NCBI RefSeq assembly: GCF_025567625.1
Contig: NZ_JAOQJC010000015.1
Span: 85,456 to 149,455, forward strand
Reading direction: 5' to 3'
Source: Paenibacillus sp. J5C2022
GTDB lineage: Bacteria; Bacillota; Bacilli; Paenibacillales; Paenibacillaceae
Length of the DNA: 64,000 nt
Shown: piece after piece, positions 23,087-31,662 of the stretch
How positions within the stretch are numbered: the first letter of the stretch is position 1
How the letters are laid out: the number at the start of each line of letters is the position of its first letter
Program-made: the position numbers and the translations under genes
The notes under the pieces: generated by a model
Database searches by the model: none
What the model saw: only the letters and a program-made list of their open reading frames with translations
What the model was told of the DNA's origin: nothing

Positions 23087-24982
23087 ATGGACATTTTTAA
23101 GCGGATATCGGAATATCAGGAAGAGAGCGAGAGACTGGCGTGGACGGGAACCTTCAGGGAATACATCGAGCAGCTAAGCAAGGAACCTTCCCCAGCCATG
23201 ACGGCACATGCACGCGTATACGAGATGATTGAATCTTACGGTGTGGAAGAGACGGGGGGACAGCGGAAGTATAAGTTTTTTGAGCAGGAAATATTCGGGC
23301 TGGACCGAGCAGTGGAGAAGCTGGTGGAGGAGTACTTCCATTCGGCTGCTCGTCGTCTTGATGTGCGTAAGCGTATACTCTTGCTGATGGGACCGGTCAG
23401 CGGCGGCAAGTCCACAATTGTAACGATGCTGAAGAAAGGGCTGGAGAAATTCTCGAGAACGCAGAGAGGCGCAGTGTATGCCATAAAGGATTGTCCCATG
23501 CATGAGGAACCGCTCCACTTGATTCCGCAGGAGCTCAGACCCGAGATTGAGCAAGCGCTGGGTGTCCGCATAGAAGGGAATCTGTGTCCATCTTGTCAGA
23601 TGAGGCTGCAGACGCAATATGACGGCAATATTCAGGAAGTGCTCGTGGAACGGGTATTCATCTCGGAAGATAACCGCATCGGCATCGGCACCTTCAGCCC
23701 TTCGGACCCCAAGAGTCAGGATATTGCGGATCTGACGGGAAGTATCGACTTCTCTACGATTACCGAATTCGGCTCGGAATCCGATCCCAGAGCGTACCGG
23801 TTCGACGGCGAGCTGAACAAGGCGAACCGCGGTTTGATGGAATTCCAGGAGATGCTCAAGTGCGATGAGAAGTTTTTGTGGAACTTGCTGTCGCTTACGC
23901 AGGAGGGCAACTTCAAGGCGGGGAGGTTCGCGCTCATTAGCGCCGATGAGCTCATCATCGCCCATACGAACGAGTCGGAATACAAGTCGTTCATCAGCAA
24001 TAAGAAGAATGAAGCGTTGCAGTCGCGGATGATCGTCATGCCTATCCCGTACAATCTGAAAGTATCGGAAGAGGAGAAAATCTATTCCAAGCTGATCTCG
24101 CAGAGCGATATGCGCCATATCCATATTGCGCCGCATGCACTTCGTGCCGCCGCCATCTTCTCGATTCTGACCAGATTGAAGGAGACGAAGAAGCAGGGAA
24201 TGGATCTCGTCAAAAAAATGCGCATGTACGACGGGCAGGAAGTGGAAGGCTTCAAGGAAGCCGATCTGAAGGAAATGCAGAACGAGTACATTGAAGAGGG
24301 AATGTCCGGCATCGATCCCCGTTATGTCATCAACCGGATATCCAGCGCTCTGATCAAGCACGATATGCAGTGCATCAATGCGCTTGACGTGCTGCGTGCG
24401 CTGAAGGAAGGACTCGACCAGCATCCCTCCATTACGAAAGAAGAGCGGGAGCGTTACCTCAATTATATATCTGTGGCGCGCAAGGAATTCGATACACTGG
24501 CCAAGAAGGAAATACAGAAGGCGTTCGTCTATTCCTTCGAGGAGTCGGCGCGCACCCTGTTCGAGAACTACTTGGACAATATCGAAGCTTATTGCAACTG
24601 GTCGAAAATTAAAGATCCGCTGACAGGCGAGGAGATGGACCCTGATGAGCGGCTAATGCGTTCCATCGAGGAGCAGATCGGCGTATCGGAAAATGCCAAA
24701 AAAGCGTTCCGCGAAGAAATTCTTATCCGGATCTCGTCTTATTCCAGGAAAGGCAAGAAATTCGACTTTACAAGCCATGAACGTCTTCGGGAAGCGGTGG
24801 AGAAGAAGCTGTTCACCGACTTGAAGGATATCGTCAAAATCACGACATCTACGAAGACGCCGGATGAAAGTCAGTTGAAGCGCATTAATGAAGTAACAAA
24901 ACGGCTCATTGACGAGCATGGCTATTGTCCGGTCTGCTCCAACGAACTGCTTCGTTATGTAGGCAGTCTGCTTAATCGATAA
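23087..24982 (+). CDS. prkA: PrkA-family serine protein kinase / AAA protein of sporulation
   Basis: A 631-residue cytosolic protein of the PrkA/YeaG family, typical length. The N-terminal part is an AAA-like domain with Walker A LLLMGPVSGGKSTIV (about residue 100). A CPMHEEPLHLIP segment and a CPSCQ pair follow, then the PrkA C-terminal domain with Cys again near the end (CPVCSNELL). In Bacillus, PrkA affects sporulation through sigma-K and has been described as a kinase or protease. ATG 23087 has TGGGAGGAGG seven bases upstream; an in-frame GTG-initiated extension to 23045 has no site. A spore lipoprotein follows, and spoVR is nearby on the other strand. In many bacteria these functions form one group. 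Confidence 0.93.
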   Translation: MDIFKRISEYQEESERLAWTGTFREYIEQLSKEPSPAMTAHARVYEMIESYGVEETGGQRKYKFFEQEIFGLDRAVEKLVEEYFHSAARRLDVRKRILLLMGPVSGGKSTIVTMLKKGLEKFSRTQRGAVYAIKDCPMHEEPLHLIPQELRPEIEQALGVRIEGNLCPSCQMRLQTQYDGNIQEVLVERVFISEDNRIGIGTFSPSDPKSQDIADLTGSIDFSTITEFGSESDPRAYRFDGELNKANRGLMEFQEMLKCDEKFLWNLLSLTQEGNFKAGRFALISADELIIAHTNESEYKSFISNKKNEALQSRMIVMPIPYNLKVSEEEKIYSKLISQSDMRHIHIAPHALRAAAIFSILTRLKETKKQGMDLVKKMRMYDGQEVEGFKEADLKEMQNEYIEEGMSGIDPRYVINRISSALIKHDMQCINALDVLRALKEGLDQHPSITKEERERYLNYISVARKEFDTLAKKEIQKAFVYSFEESARTLFENYLDNIEAYCNWSKIKDPLTGEEMDPDERLMRSIEEQIGVSENAKKAFREEILIRISSYSRKGKKFDFTSHERLREAVEKKLFTDLKDIVKITTSTKTPDESQLKRINEVTKRLIDEHGYCPVCSNELLRYVGSLLNR

Positions 24983-25121
24983 GCTGCATTGACGCTTGAA
25001 GGGAGCCGGCGGGTTATGCTGCAGAGCGTAATCCGTTGGCTTCGACGCGCTTATTCCTTCCCTTCCATGTATAAAATAACCGTCTCTGTAAATGTTAAAG
25101 CATATACGGAGGTGCATATGG

Positions 25122-25685
25122 ATGAGGACTGGAATAGTACGATGGTTGTGTTATGCCGCGTTGGCAACAGCATTGCTGGGAAGCGTGACAGGCTGCTCAA
25201 GTGCAGCGGGCAATGATTATGGCTTCGACGGCGACGCCGATGGAGATACGATAGAGCCTTATGGCCAACTGCCGGCCAAGCCGACAGACAAGCGTTCGCG
25301 TTCCAGCAAGCATGGCTGGAGGCCGTTATCTCAGCCTATAGGACGCGTTAACAGCAGCCAGCTGGCTACGATCGCAGAGCATGTGTCAGGTGTTCATCAC
25401 GCGGATGTACTGATGTACAGCAACGACGTTGTCGTCGGTATTCACTCGGACAACCCTGTCAATAATAAATTGCTTGAGCAGAAAGTATATTCCGCTCTGA
25501 AGTGGCAGTATGCGGAATATAATTATTATGTGACTGCCGATTCCGAGCTGCGTATGCGAATTAAAGAAGCGACAGACAAGCATGTCGGGATGGCTGCAGG
25601 CGACAGCGCCTTGATGAACGACATCAGCTGGCTTATTCAGCAAATAGACGGGCGAATGAGCAGAACGGACAGGCGGGTAAAATAA
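25122..25685 (+). CDS. YhcN/YlaJ-family sporulation lipoprotein
   Basis: A 187-residue lipoprotein. The start MRTGIVRWLCYAALATALLG is followed by SVTGCSS, a lipobox with Cys near residue 24. After a low-complexity linker, the domain contains VNSSQLATIAEHVSGV, ADVLMYSNDVVVGI and LEQKVYSAL, matching the YhcN/YlaJ family, spore-membrane lipoproteins needed for normal germination or cortex in Bacillus. ATG 25122 was chosen for GGAGGTG seven bases upstream; an upstream ATG at 25092 sits in the same frame without a site. It lies 139 bases after prkA on the same strand; a shared transcript is possible, since no terminator was seen between them. Confidence 0.85.
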   Translation: MRTGIVRWLCYAALATALLGSVTGCSSAAGNDYGFDGDADGDTIEPYGQLPAKPTDKRSRSSKHGWRPLSQPIGRVNSSQLATIAEHVSGVHHADVLMYSNDVVVGIHSDNPVNNKLLEQKVYSALKWQYAEYNYYVTADSELRMRIKEATDKHVGMAAGDSALMNDISWLIQQIDGRMSRTDRRVK

Positions 25686-25690
25686 AGACA

Positions 25691-25736
25691 AGAGAGCAAC
25701 GATTGCTGCTGATTGCAAGCAGCCCCGTTGCTCTCT
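25691..25736. terminator. hairpin between the convergent lipoprotein and WGxxGxxG genes
   Basis: AGAGAGCAACG (25691-25701) pairs exactly with CGTTGCTCTCT (25726-25736). An inner stem GCTGCT/AGCAGC-like adds stability. T-runs are poor on both sides. Confidence 0.65.
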
Positions 25737-25759
25737 CTTAAGATGAAGAGCGTTCCTTG

Positions 25760-26188
25760 TTACGTGCGCTCGCGATCTCTGCTGCGCATGCCGGCCAGAC
25801 CGATCAAGCCTAGCAGACCAAGCCAGCCCCAGCTAAAGCCGGTACGGGTTGTCGTTGTTGTGTAGCCTTTATAAGTGCCATTGTAAGGATTGTAACGCGT
25901 ATTATTCGTATACACCCGATTGTTGTCGTACCCGTCATAATTGTTCGTATTGTACTTGTAGTTGTTATAATTGTTGGCGTACGGATACATGTTGTTTTTT
26001 GGCAGGTTGTTGTTGTTATAGACATTGTTGGTGTTCGTGCGGTAATTGTCTTTGCCTGTCAGCAAGTCGTCTGTGCGATTCATGTTCACGTCGGTGCGGT
26101 TGGTGTTGGTGTTGGCATGAGCGGCAGGCAGAGTCGTTACGATGGCCAGGCAAGCGAATAGAAATAAAATCAGTGCTGTTTTCTTCAT
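25760..26188 (-). CDS. secreted Asn/Tyr/Thr-rich WGxxGxxG-type protein
   Basis: A 142-residue protein. It has a clear signal peptide (MKKTALILFLFACLAIVTTLPAAHA) and then about 85 residues dominated by Asn, Tyr and Thr (NNVYNNNNLPKNN, NNYNNYKYNTNN). The C-terminal tail is WGWLGLLGLIGLAG followed by MRSRDRERT. This hydrophobic WGxxGxxG segment plus a basic end looks like a sorting or membrane-anchor signal. The prion-like middle suggests a surface or spore-coat structural role, which is inference. AGGAGGG precedes the ATG. It lies between prkA/lipoprotein and spoVR, so a sporulation setting is likely. No conserved enzymatic motif is present. Confidence 0.75.
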   Translation of the reverse strand: MKKTALILFLFACLAIVTTLPAAHANTNTNRTDVNMNRTDDLLTGKDNYRTNTNNVYNNNNLPKNNMYPYANNYNNYKYNTNNYDGYDNNRVYTNNTRYNPYNGTYKGYTTTTTRTGFSWGWLGLLGLIGLAGMRSRDRERT

Positions 26189-26302
26189 GCGTGATTAACC
26201 CTCCTGAAGTTGTAGTGGTTTCCGGCTTATGATGATCGTTTCAGGAGGGGATTATACGGATATGCGCTTGTCGACAAGGTGGTAAGTTCTAACGCACGGT
26301 GA

Positions 26303-27754
26303 TCATACGAACTTTCTGCTCGTCTTGTTGCCGTCGCAGCTGAATACGATTCGTTTGTCCTCCACCATCGTCTCCAGATGCACCGACTTGCCCCACAGCT
26401 GGACGACATTGGGCAACGTGCGTTCCACGTATTTCAAATCCAGCTCGGTTCCTTCATATTGATGAGTTAGGTAAAGCTCGCCGGCGCGGTTGAAGTTGCC
26501 TTCCTTCACGAGCAGCGTCGGGAATCCGCCGTTTACTCTGCTGTAGACAAGCTGGTCGCGTACATGCTCCCAGGCTTTATCGGTGATTTTCCATTCCGGT
26601 CCCTTCTTCTCGAATATGTAGAGATCCAGGTCCTCCACCAACTGCTTGGTCAGATAGTTCCGCAAGAAGGAAATATCGGAGTCCACTTCTCGCACTTCAA
26701 AAATTTTCTCCTTTCCCTTGCCGGACTTTCGGTTGAAGCGCATTCGCTCCTCCTCTGTCGGATTGTCCCATCGCTTCTCGATGTCCTCGAAAATCTTCAA
26801 GCCCAGATAATAAGGATTGAGCGTATTGCGCGACGGAACGACGACAGACGAGTTCAGCTTGGCGAATTCGATCGTCTCATCGCTTGTGAGGTCCATCTCT
26901 CTAATGATGCGCTGGTGCCAATAGGAAGCCCAGCCTTCGTTCATAATCTTCGTCTCGATCTGCGGCCAGAAGTACAGCATTTCGTCGCGAAGCATGGACA
27001 TAATATCCCGCTGCCAGTCTTCCAGGATGGGGGAGTATTCCTCGATGAACCAGACGATATCCTTCTCTGGTCGCGGCGGGAACCGCTTCGCTTCCGCAGC
27101 CTCCGCTTCCTTGCGCTCTTCCCGCTCAGCTGCCGCTTCCTCGTCCAGCTCCCACAAGTCGTCGTATTTGGCTGAAGTATCAATTTTGCTTGCACGCTCA
27201 TGATCTTTCCTCATCATTTCGATATACCGTTTCTTATCAAGCTGGTAGGGCTTCACGATGGTGGGATCGACATGCTCTTGAATGGACAGGATGGCGTCGA
27301 TGAACCGCTCGACCTTCAGCGTACCGTGCTCAAGCTCGTATTGATGGATACGGTCTGCCGTAGCCGACATGCTCTCTACCATATTGCGGTTGGATACGCC
27401 GAAGCGGGCGTTGTTCTTGAAGAAGTCGCAGTGAGCCAGCACGTGCGCGACGATCAGCTTGTTCTGAATAAGCGAATTGCCTTCCAGCAGGAAGGCGTAG
27501 CAAGGATTGGAGTTAATGACGAGCTCATAAATTTTACTGAGGCCGAAGTCGTATTGCGTCTTCATCTTATGGAAGCTCTTCCCGAAGCTCCAGTGGCTGA
27601 ACCGGGTCGGCATGCCGTAAGCGCCGAATGTGTAAATGATGTCTGCGGGACAGATCTCATATCTCATCTCATAGAAGTCAAGGCCGAACCCTTGCGCGAT
27701 TTCCGTTATTTCCGCTATTGCGCGTTCCAGCTCGCGTATTTCATCCCCATTCAT
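26303..27754 (-). CDS. spoVR: SpoVR family protein
   Basis: A 483-residue cytosolic protein of the SpoVR family, involved in spore cortex formation in Bacillus and co-occurring with PrkA/YeaG in many bacteria. Family features: an N-terminal [27 protein letters not shown], then [13 protein letters not shown] and [18 protein letters not shown], followed by [16 protein letters not shown] and the EGWASYWH motif. An internal charged stretch ([20 protein letters not shown]) looks like a coiled coil. The start has GGAGGGATGAGAG before it. The DUF444 partner (YhbH/YeaH) that completes this set in other genomes is not in the window. Confidence 0.95.
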   Translation of the reverse strand: MNGDEIRELERAIAEITEIAQGFGLDFYEMRYEICPADIIYTFGAYGMPTRFSHWSFGKSFHKMKTQYDFGLSKIYELVINSNPCYAFLLEGNSLIQNKLIVAHVLAHCDFFKNNARFGVSNRNMVESMSATADRIHQYELEHGTLKVERFIDAILSIQEHVDPTIVKPYQLDKKRYIEMMRKDHERASKIDTSAKYDDLWELDEEAAAEREERKEAEAAEAKRFPPRPEKDIVWFIEEYSPILEDWQRDIMSMLRDEMLYFWPQIETKIMNEGWASYWHQRIIREMDLTSDETIEFAKLNSSVVVPSRNTLNPYYLGLKIFEDIEKRWDNPTEEERMRFNRKSGKGKEKIFEVREVDSDISFLRNYLTKQLVEDLDLYIFEKKGPEWKITDKAWEHVRDQLVYSRVNGGFPTLLVKEGNFNRAGELYLTHQYEGTELDLKYVERTLPNVVQLWGKSVHLETMVEDKRIVFSCDGNKTSRKFV

Positions 27755-27784
27755 CTCTCATCCCTCCGAACACATAAATGCGAT

Positions 27785-27847
27785 TCATACCATATGTATG
27801 ATGGACGGGGTGGGGATATTCCCGTTGTTTAATATCCGCAGATGCAT
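27785..27847 (-). CDS. possible 20-residue peptide gene upstream of spoVR
   Basis: ATG at 27847 with GGAGG eight bases upstream (minus strand), reading MHLRILNNGNIPT and seven more residues to TGA at 27785. It lies 30 bases before spoVR on the same strand. It could be a leader peptide coupled to spoVR translation or a chance frame. The ribosome site is the only support. Confidence 0.35.
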   Translation of the reverse strand: MHLRILNNGNIPTPSIIHMV

Positions 27848-27889
27848 GATGAATTCCTCCAGTCGTTAGGTGAGGGTAACAACTAAACA

Positions 27890-27986
27890 TTAAGAAAACG
27901 AAGTGAAATGTGTTATAATTCATGTATACGCAACCAGAAGCGTAGTACGTTATAGAAACCGATTCCCATGGGAGTCGGTTTTTTCT
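27890..27986 (+). ncRNA. candidate short RNA unit: promoter followed by terminator
   Basis: TTAAGA (27890-27895), an 18-base spacer and a consensus TATAAT (27914-27919), then a rho-independent terminator (AACCGATTCCC/GGGAGTCGGTT plus six T) ending at 27986. The predicted transcript of about 60 bases contains no open frame with a ribosome site. It lies in the gap between the divergent spoVR and ROK genes. The rest of this gap holds the peptide candidate and the ROK promoter. Confidence 0.4.
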
Positions 27987-28040
27987 ATTCCGGGCACCTT
28001 GGAGAGCAGACAATTCCACTAATATATTTTATGTAATATA

Positions 28041-28069
28041 TTTACTATCTGAAATTTAAGATATATAAT
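28041..28069 (+). promoter_or_regulatory. candidate promoter of the glycan locus regulator
   Basis: TTTACT (28041), a 17-base spacer and TATAAT (28064-28069) in a very AT-rich stretch. TTTACTA recurs at 28068, just after the -10 box, and could be part of an operator. Confidence 0.5.
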
Positions 28070-28172
28070 TTACTACATGAATTAAATAATAGTACCTAAG
28101 CCTTACCCTGTAAGAAGAACAAATGATAGAAGGGGGAGGTCATTTCACGATTACATAGGAGAGGAATTTAGG

Positions 28173-29297
28173 ATGAAACTCAATCCGATGGAAATCGAAA
28201 TAGTGAGGGTTGTACAGAAATGTGACGGTGTTTCCCGCAAAGCTTTGGCGGGAATGACAGGGCATTCGCAAGCGACTATTACGAATATAACGAAAATGCT
28301 CATTGAACGTAACTATGTTGTCGAAGGTGATCGTGTTAGCAGCGGGCGGGGAAGGAAGGAAGTCCTGCTGTATTTGAATCCTGAGAAGTTCAAGTTTCTT
28401 GGCCTTGATATCGGGGGATACCGAATACGCTTTGCGCTTGCGGATAACCTGATGAGAATCACTCATGAGCGGGAATATCTCGTGGATGAGTTTAATGAAC
28501 AATCAGATATTTTGGAAAGTCTGCTGGAGAAGATTGAACAATTTCTCATAGACTCGCAATGGAATCCGGAGGAGCTTGACGGTATAGGTATCGCTGTCAC
28601 GGGGATTGTAGATAAGGAGAGGCAGCGAGTAGTGAATATTCCCAACCTCAACACTTGGGGAGAACTGGACATCGTGTCCAGGTTGAATGATAGATTCGGT
28701 TGCCGGGTATATCTGGACGAAAGCGGACGAACAATGGCTCTGGCTGAGAAGGCGGAAGGCAAAGCGAAGGACGTCGAAGATTTCACTGTCGTTCACATTG
28801 CTTACGGTATTGTGGCTGGAATCATGATTAACGGACAATTGCTTAGGGGAGCGAATAATGTAGGCGGGTTGCTCGGGCATGTGACTGTAGATGAAAATGC
28901 AGGGCGTTGTATGTGCGGCAATTACGGTTGTCTGGAAAATATGGTTACGTATCCGCGCATCGAGAGTGATTATAAGGAGCAAGGCGGTACATTTGAATCC
29001 ATCGTTGAAGCGTATCAAGTACATGATAAAATTGCACTTGATGTTTGCATTGCATCGGGCAATGCGATTGGGATCGCTTTGAGCAACGTAATTAATTTAT
29101 TCAACCCATCAGTCATTTACTTGGGCGGTCCTGTATTTGAGCATTTGCCTATTATTTTCGAAGAGACAAAACGAACCATCCTGCTCAGAGCGAATCGTTA
29201 TGCAGCTGTGGACATGAAACTGGAGCAGAGTTCGTTCGGACATAAGCAAGGCATGATCGGAGCCTTGTCGCTGGTAAGAAATGCATTAATCTCTTAA
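28173..29297 (+). CDS. ROK-family transcriptional regulator (XylR/NagC type)
   Basis: A 374-residue protein. The N-terminal winged helix-turn-helix covers residues 1-70 (VSRKALAGMTGHSQATITNITKML). It is followed by a sugar-kinase-like ROK domain with LGLDIGGYRIRFALAD (phosphate-binding region). The metal motif GHVTVDENAGRCMCGNYGCLE keeps His and three Cys. A typical LFNPSVIYLGGP lies near the end. ROK regulators bind a sugar and release DNA. As first gene of the glycan locus it is the likely local repressor. The start has GAGAGGAATTTAGG before ATG 28173. Only 16 bases separate it from the first hydrolase-like gene. Confidence 0.9.
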   Translation: MKLNPMEIEIVRVVQKCDGVSRKALAGMTGHSQATITNITKMLIERNYVVEGDRVSSGRGRKEVLLYLNPEKFKFLGLDIGGYRIRFALADNLMRITHEREYLVDEFNEQSDILESLLEKIEQFLIDSQWNPEELDGIGIAVTGIVDKERQRVVNIPNLNTWGELDIVSRLNDRFGCRVYLDESGRTMALAEKAEGKAKDVEDFTVVHIAYGIVAGIMINGQLLRGANNVGGLLGHVTVDENAGRCMCGNYGCLENMVTYPRIESDYKEQGGTFESIVEAYQVHDKIALDVCIASGNAIGIALSNVINLFNPSVIYLGGPVFEHLPIIFEETKRTILLRANRYAAVDMKLEQSSFGHKQGMIGALSLVRNALIS

Positions 29298-29313
29298 ATG
29301 AAGGAGTAGGGGC

Positions 29314-31464
29314 ATGGAGCGTAATTACGATTTCCGTAAACGGCTGGAGGTTGTGCATAAGCCGAACCGACGCGATTCCAGTGTGCGGGCCGGTGCTGGT
29401 GAACTGGAAATTTCCGATGACTGGCGCATCGTTATCGCTGCAGGCGCCGAGCCGCTCTTGGTGACTGCGGCCAAGGATTTGCAGGATTATTTCTTTACAA
29501 GTATGAACGTGTCTGTACGACTCAGTCGCTCCCTTCATGTTGCGGAAGCTGCTGCCACGGGATCACAGGTTATTGTTCTGGCGACGAGAGAGCAATTACC
29601 CCCGCTGGGCGAAGGATTGGAGATATCTCGCAGCTACCGGCTTGTTGCAGAGGGAACTCGGATTGTGGTATGTGGATTTGATGAACGAGGGACGGCGCAG
29701 GGCAGTTACTATATCGAGGATGAAATGAATATACGGGAAGCGCCGGTGATGACTTTCAGGGACGTTATTCGTAAGCCGCTGTTCTCGCCGCGTATGGCTC
29801 ATTCGGGTTGGGGCTTGGATCGCTATCCTGACGCACATTTGAATGCGCTTGCACATGCGGGCATAGACGCGATATTGGTGTTCGTGAAGGATGTTGATGA
29901 AACACCGGAAGGTTATCAGGATTTCAATTATTTGGTCGATCGGGCCGAGTTGTACGGGCTGGATGTATATGTGTACAGTTACTTGATCAGCCGTCTTCAT
30001 CCGGATGATCCGGGAGCGGGTGCATATTACGAAAGTACTTATGGAAGAGTGTTCGAGTCCTGTCCGAAGTTCAAAGGCGTCATTCTTGTCGGGGAATCGT
30101 GCGAATTCCCGAGCAAGGATTCGAATACGACCGGCATGCTGCGTCTTGATTGGCCGGAAGATCAGCCGCAGACGAAGCCGAGTCCGGGCTGGTGGCCTTG
30201 TGAAGACTTTCCGCAGTGGCTTAATCTGTTATCGGGAACGATCCGCGCACATAACCCGGATGCGGATATCGTGTTTTGGACGTACAACTGGGGCTATGCA
30301 CCGATGGAAGATCGCCTGAAGCTTATCCGCGCACTGCCCGCCAATATTACGCTGCAAGTGACGTTTGAGATGTTCGAGCAAATACTGAATGAGAATGTCA
30401 CGCATGTATGCGTCGATTACACGTTGTCGAATGTCGGTCCGGGTGAATACTTCCGCAGCGAGGCAGAAGCAGCCAGTGAGCGAGGCATTAAGTTGCTTGC
30501 GATGAGCAATACGGGCGGGCTGACATGGGATTTCGGCGTTATTCCTTACGAGCCGTTCCCCAAGCAATGGAACAGGCGGCATGAAGCGTTATTACGAGCG
30601 AATCAAGACTGGGGCTTGAGCGGTCTGATGGAGTCGCATCATTATGGCTGGTGGCCTTCTTTTGTAAGTGAGCTGGCCAAATGGGCGTATTGGAGTCCGA
30701 GTCCTTCTTATGAGGACGCATTGGCGATGATCGCAAAGCGTGATTTCGGAGAGACAGCCACGCCGTTGGCATTGAAAGCTTGGGAGATGTGGAGCGAGGC
30801 GATTACCCACTATATCCCGACGAACGAAGACCAGTATGGGCCATTCCGGGTAGGTCCGTCGTATCCGCTTGTTTTCCGCAACGCGATGTTCAAACGAGCT
30901 GTGCAAATGCCCGCAGTTAAGCATGCATTATTCGGCAATGAAATTGTATTGACAGATTACGAGCCGCTTGATGATCCAAGGCAATCGCTTGGCGTGTCCC
31001 GGATTGACGTGGAGATCAGGAGCCTCGGACGAATGCTGAAGCTGATGGCCGAAGGCAATGAATTGCTGGAGCGGGCGCTTGTGCTGACGCCAGACAGAAA
31101 GCGGGAAGACGGCGTTAGAATGCTTGGTTTGGGACAGTTTATCGCCAGATCACTTCAGACGACGATTCATGTCAAGAAGTGGTGGAAGCTGAAGAAAGAG
31201 CTTTTTGCCGCAGCGGATAGGGATAGAGCGCTTGTATTGCTGGAGCGGATGGAAGAACTGGCTCTTAAGGAAATAGCGAACGCGGAAGAGACAATTCCGT
31301 TAGTTGAAGCTGATTCGCGGCTTGGCTGGGAGCCTAGCATGGAGTATATGACGGACGCTGCGCATTTGCGATGGAAAATAGATCAGGTACGCAGCGTGAT
31401 TGACAGCGAGTTCGTGCAATATCGAAAGTCGCTTGCGTTAACGGATCGTACGATTCGAAAATGA
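29314..31464 (+). CDS. cytoplasmic glycoside-hydrolase-like protein (GH20/GH67-type N-domain plus barrel)
   Basis: A 716-residue protein without a signal peptide. Residues about 27-145 look like the alpha/beta N-terminal domain shared by GH20, GH67 and GH84 enzymes (LLVTAAKDLQDYFF near the start, RGTAQGSYYIEDEM at the end). A TIM-barrel-like region follows with ALAHAGIDAILVFVKD, VILVGESCEFPSKDS, DIVFWTYNWGY and GLSGLMESHHYGWWPS. The C-terminal third is helical. Acidic residues in GESCEF are possible catalytic ones, but the GH family could not be assigned with certainty. It sits between the ROK regulator and an ABC importer, so it probably acts on imported oligosaccharide. AAGGAG precedes ATG 29314. 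A strong hairpin follows the stop. Confidence 0.65.
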   Translation: MERNYDFRKRLEVVHKPNRRDSSVRAGAGELEISDDWRIVIAAGAEPLLVTAAKDLQDYFFTSMNVSVRLSRSLHVAEAAATGSQVIVLATREQLPPLGEGLEISRSYRLVAEGTRIVVCGFDERGTAQGSYYIEDEMNIREAPVMTFRDVIRKPLFSPRMAHSGWGLDRYPDAHLNALAHAGIDAILVFVKDVDETPEGYQDFNYLVDRAELYGLDVYVYSYLISRLHPDDPGAGAYYESTYGRVFESCPKFKGVILVGESCEFPSKDSNTTGMLRLDWPEDQPQTKPSPGWWPCEDFPQWLNLLSGTIRAHNPDADIVFWTYNWGYAPMEDRLKLIRALPANITLQVTFEMFEQILNENVTHVCVDYTLSNVGPGEYFRSEAEAASERGIKLLAMSNTGGLTWDFGVIPYEPFPKQWNRRHEALLRANQDWGLSGLMESHHYGWWPSFVSELAKWAYWSPSPSYEDALAMIAKRDFGETATPLALKAWEMWSEAITHYIPTNEDQYGPFRVGPSYPLVFRNAMFKRAVQMPAVKHALFGNEIVLTDYEPLDDPRQSLGVSRIDVEIRSLGRMLKLMAEGNELLERALVLTPDRKREDGVRMLGLGQFIARSLQTTIHVKKWWKLKKELFAAADRDRALVLLERMEELALKEIANAEETIPLVEADSRLGWEPSMEYMTDAAHLRWKIDQVRSVIDSEFVQYRKSLALTDRTIRK

Positions 31465-31472
31465 AATAATGA

Positions 31473-31513
31473 CAACGGCCCGGCTTGTGACGCGATCACA
31501 GGCCGGGCCGTTG
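31473..31513 (+). terminator. stable GC-rich hairpin after the first hydrolase-like gene
   Basis: CAACGGCCCGGC pairs with GCCGGGCCGTTG, extended by TTGTGA/TCACA. It has no T-run, so it may protect the mRNA end or attenuate transcription into the transporter genes rather than terminate fully. Confidence 0.55.
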
Positions 31514-31662
31514 CGTTGTGTGACAGTGGAATTTGATGTTGCTTCGGTGCCGTTCGCCTTGCAGGAAAGACCTGCAAGGACATTCGAAAGCCTGCAGAAA
31601 CCGCTCTGCAACAGCGTTTTCGGTCTGAGATGCACGCTGGTCCGGTTCGGATTATTGACGGA

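Noticed and set aside
23174..24424. 416-codon open frame antisense to prkA
   Set aside because: Shadow of a highly conserved gene, with no start signal.
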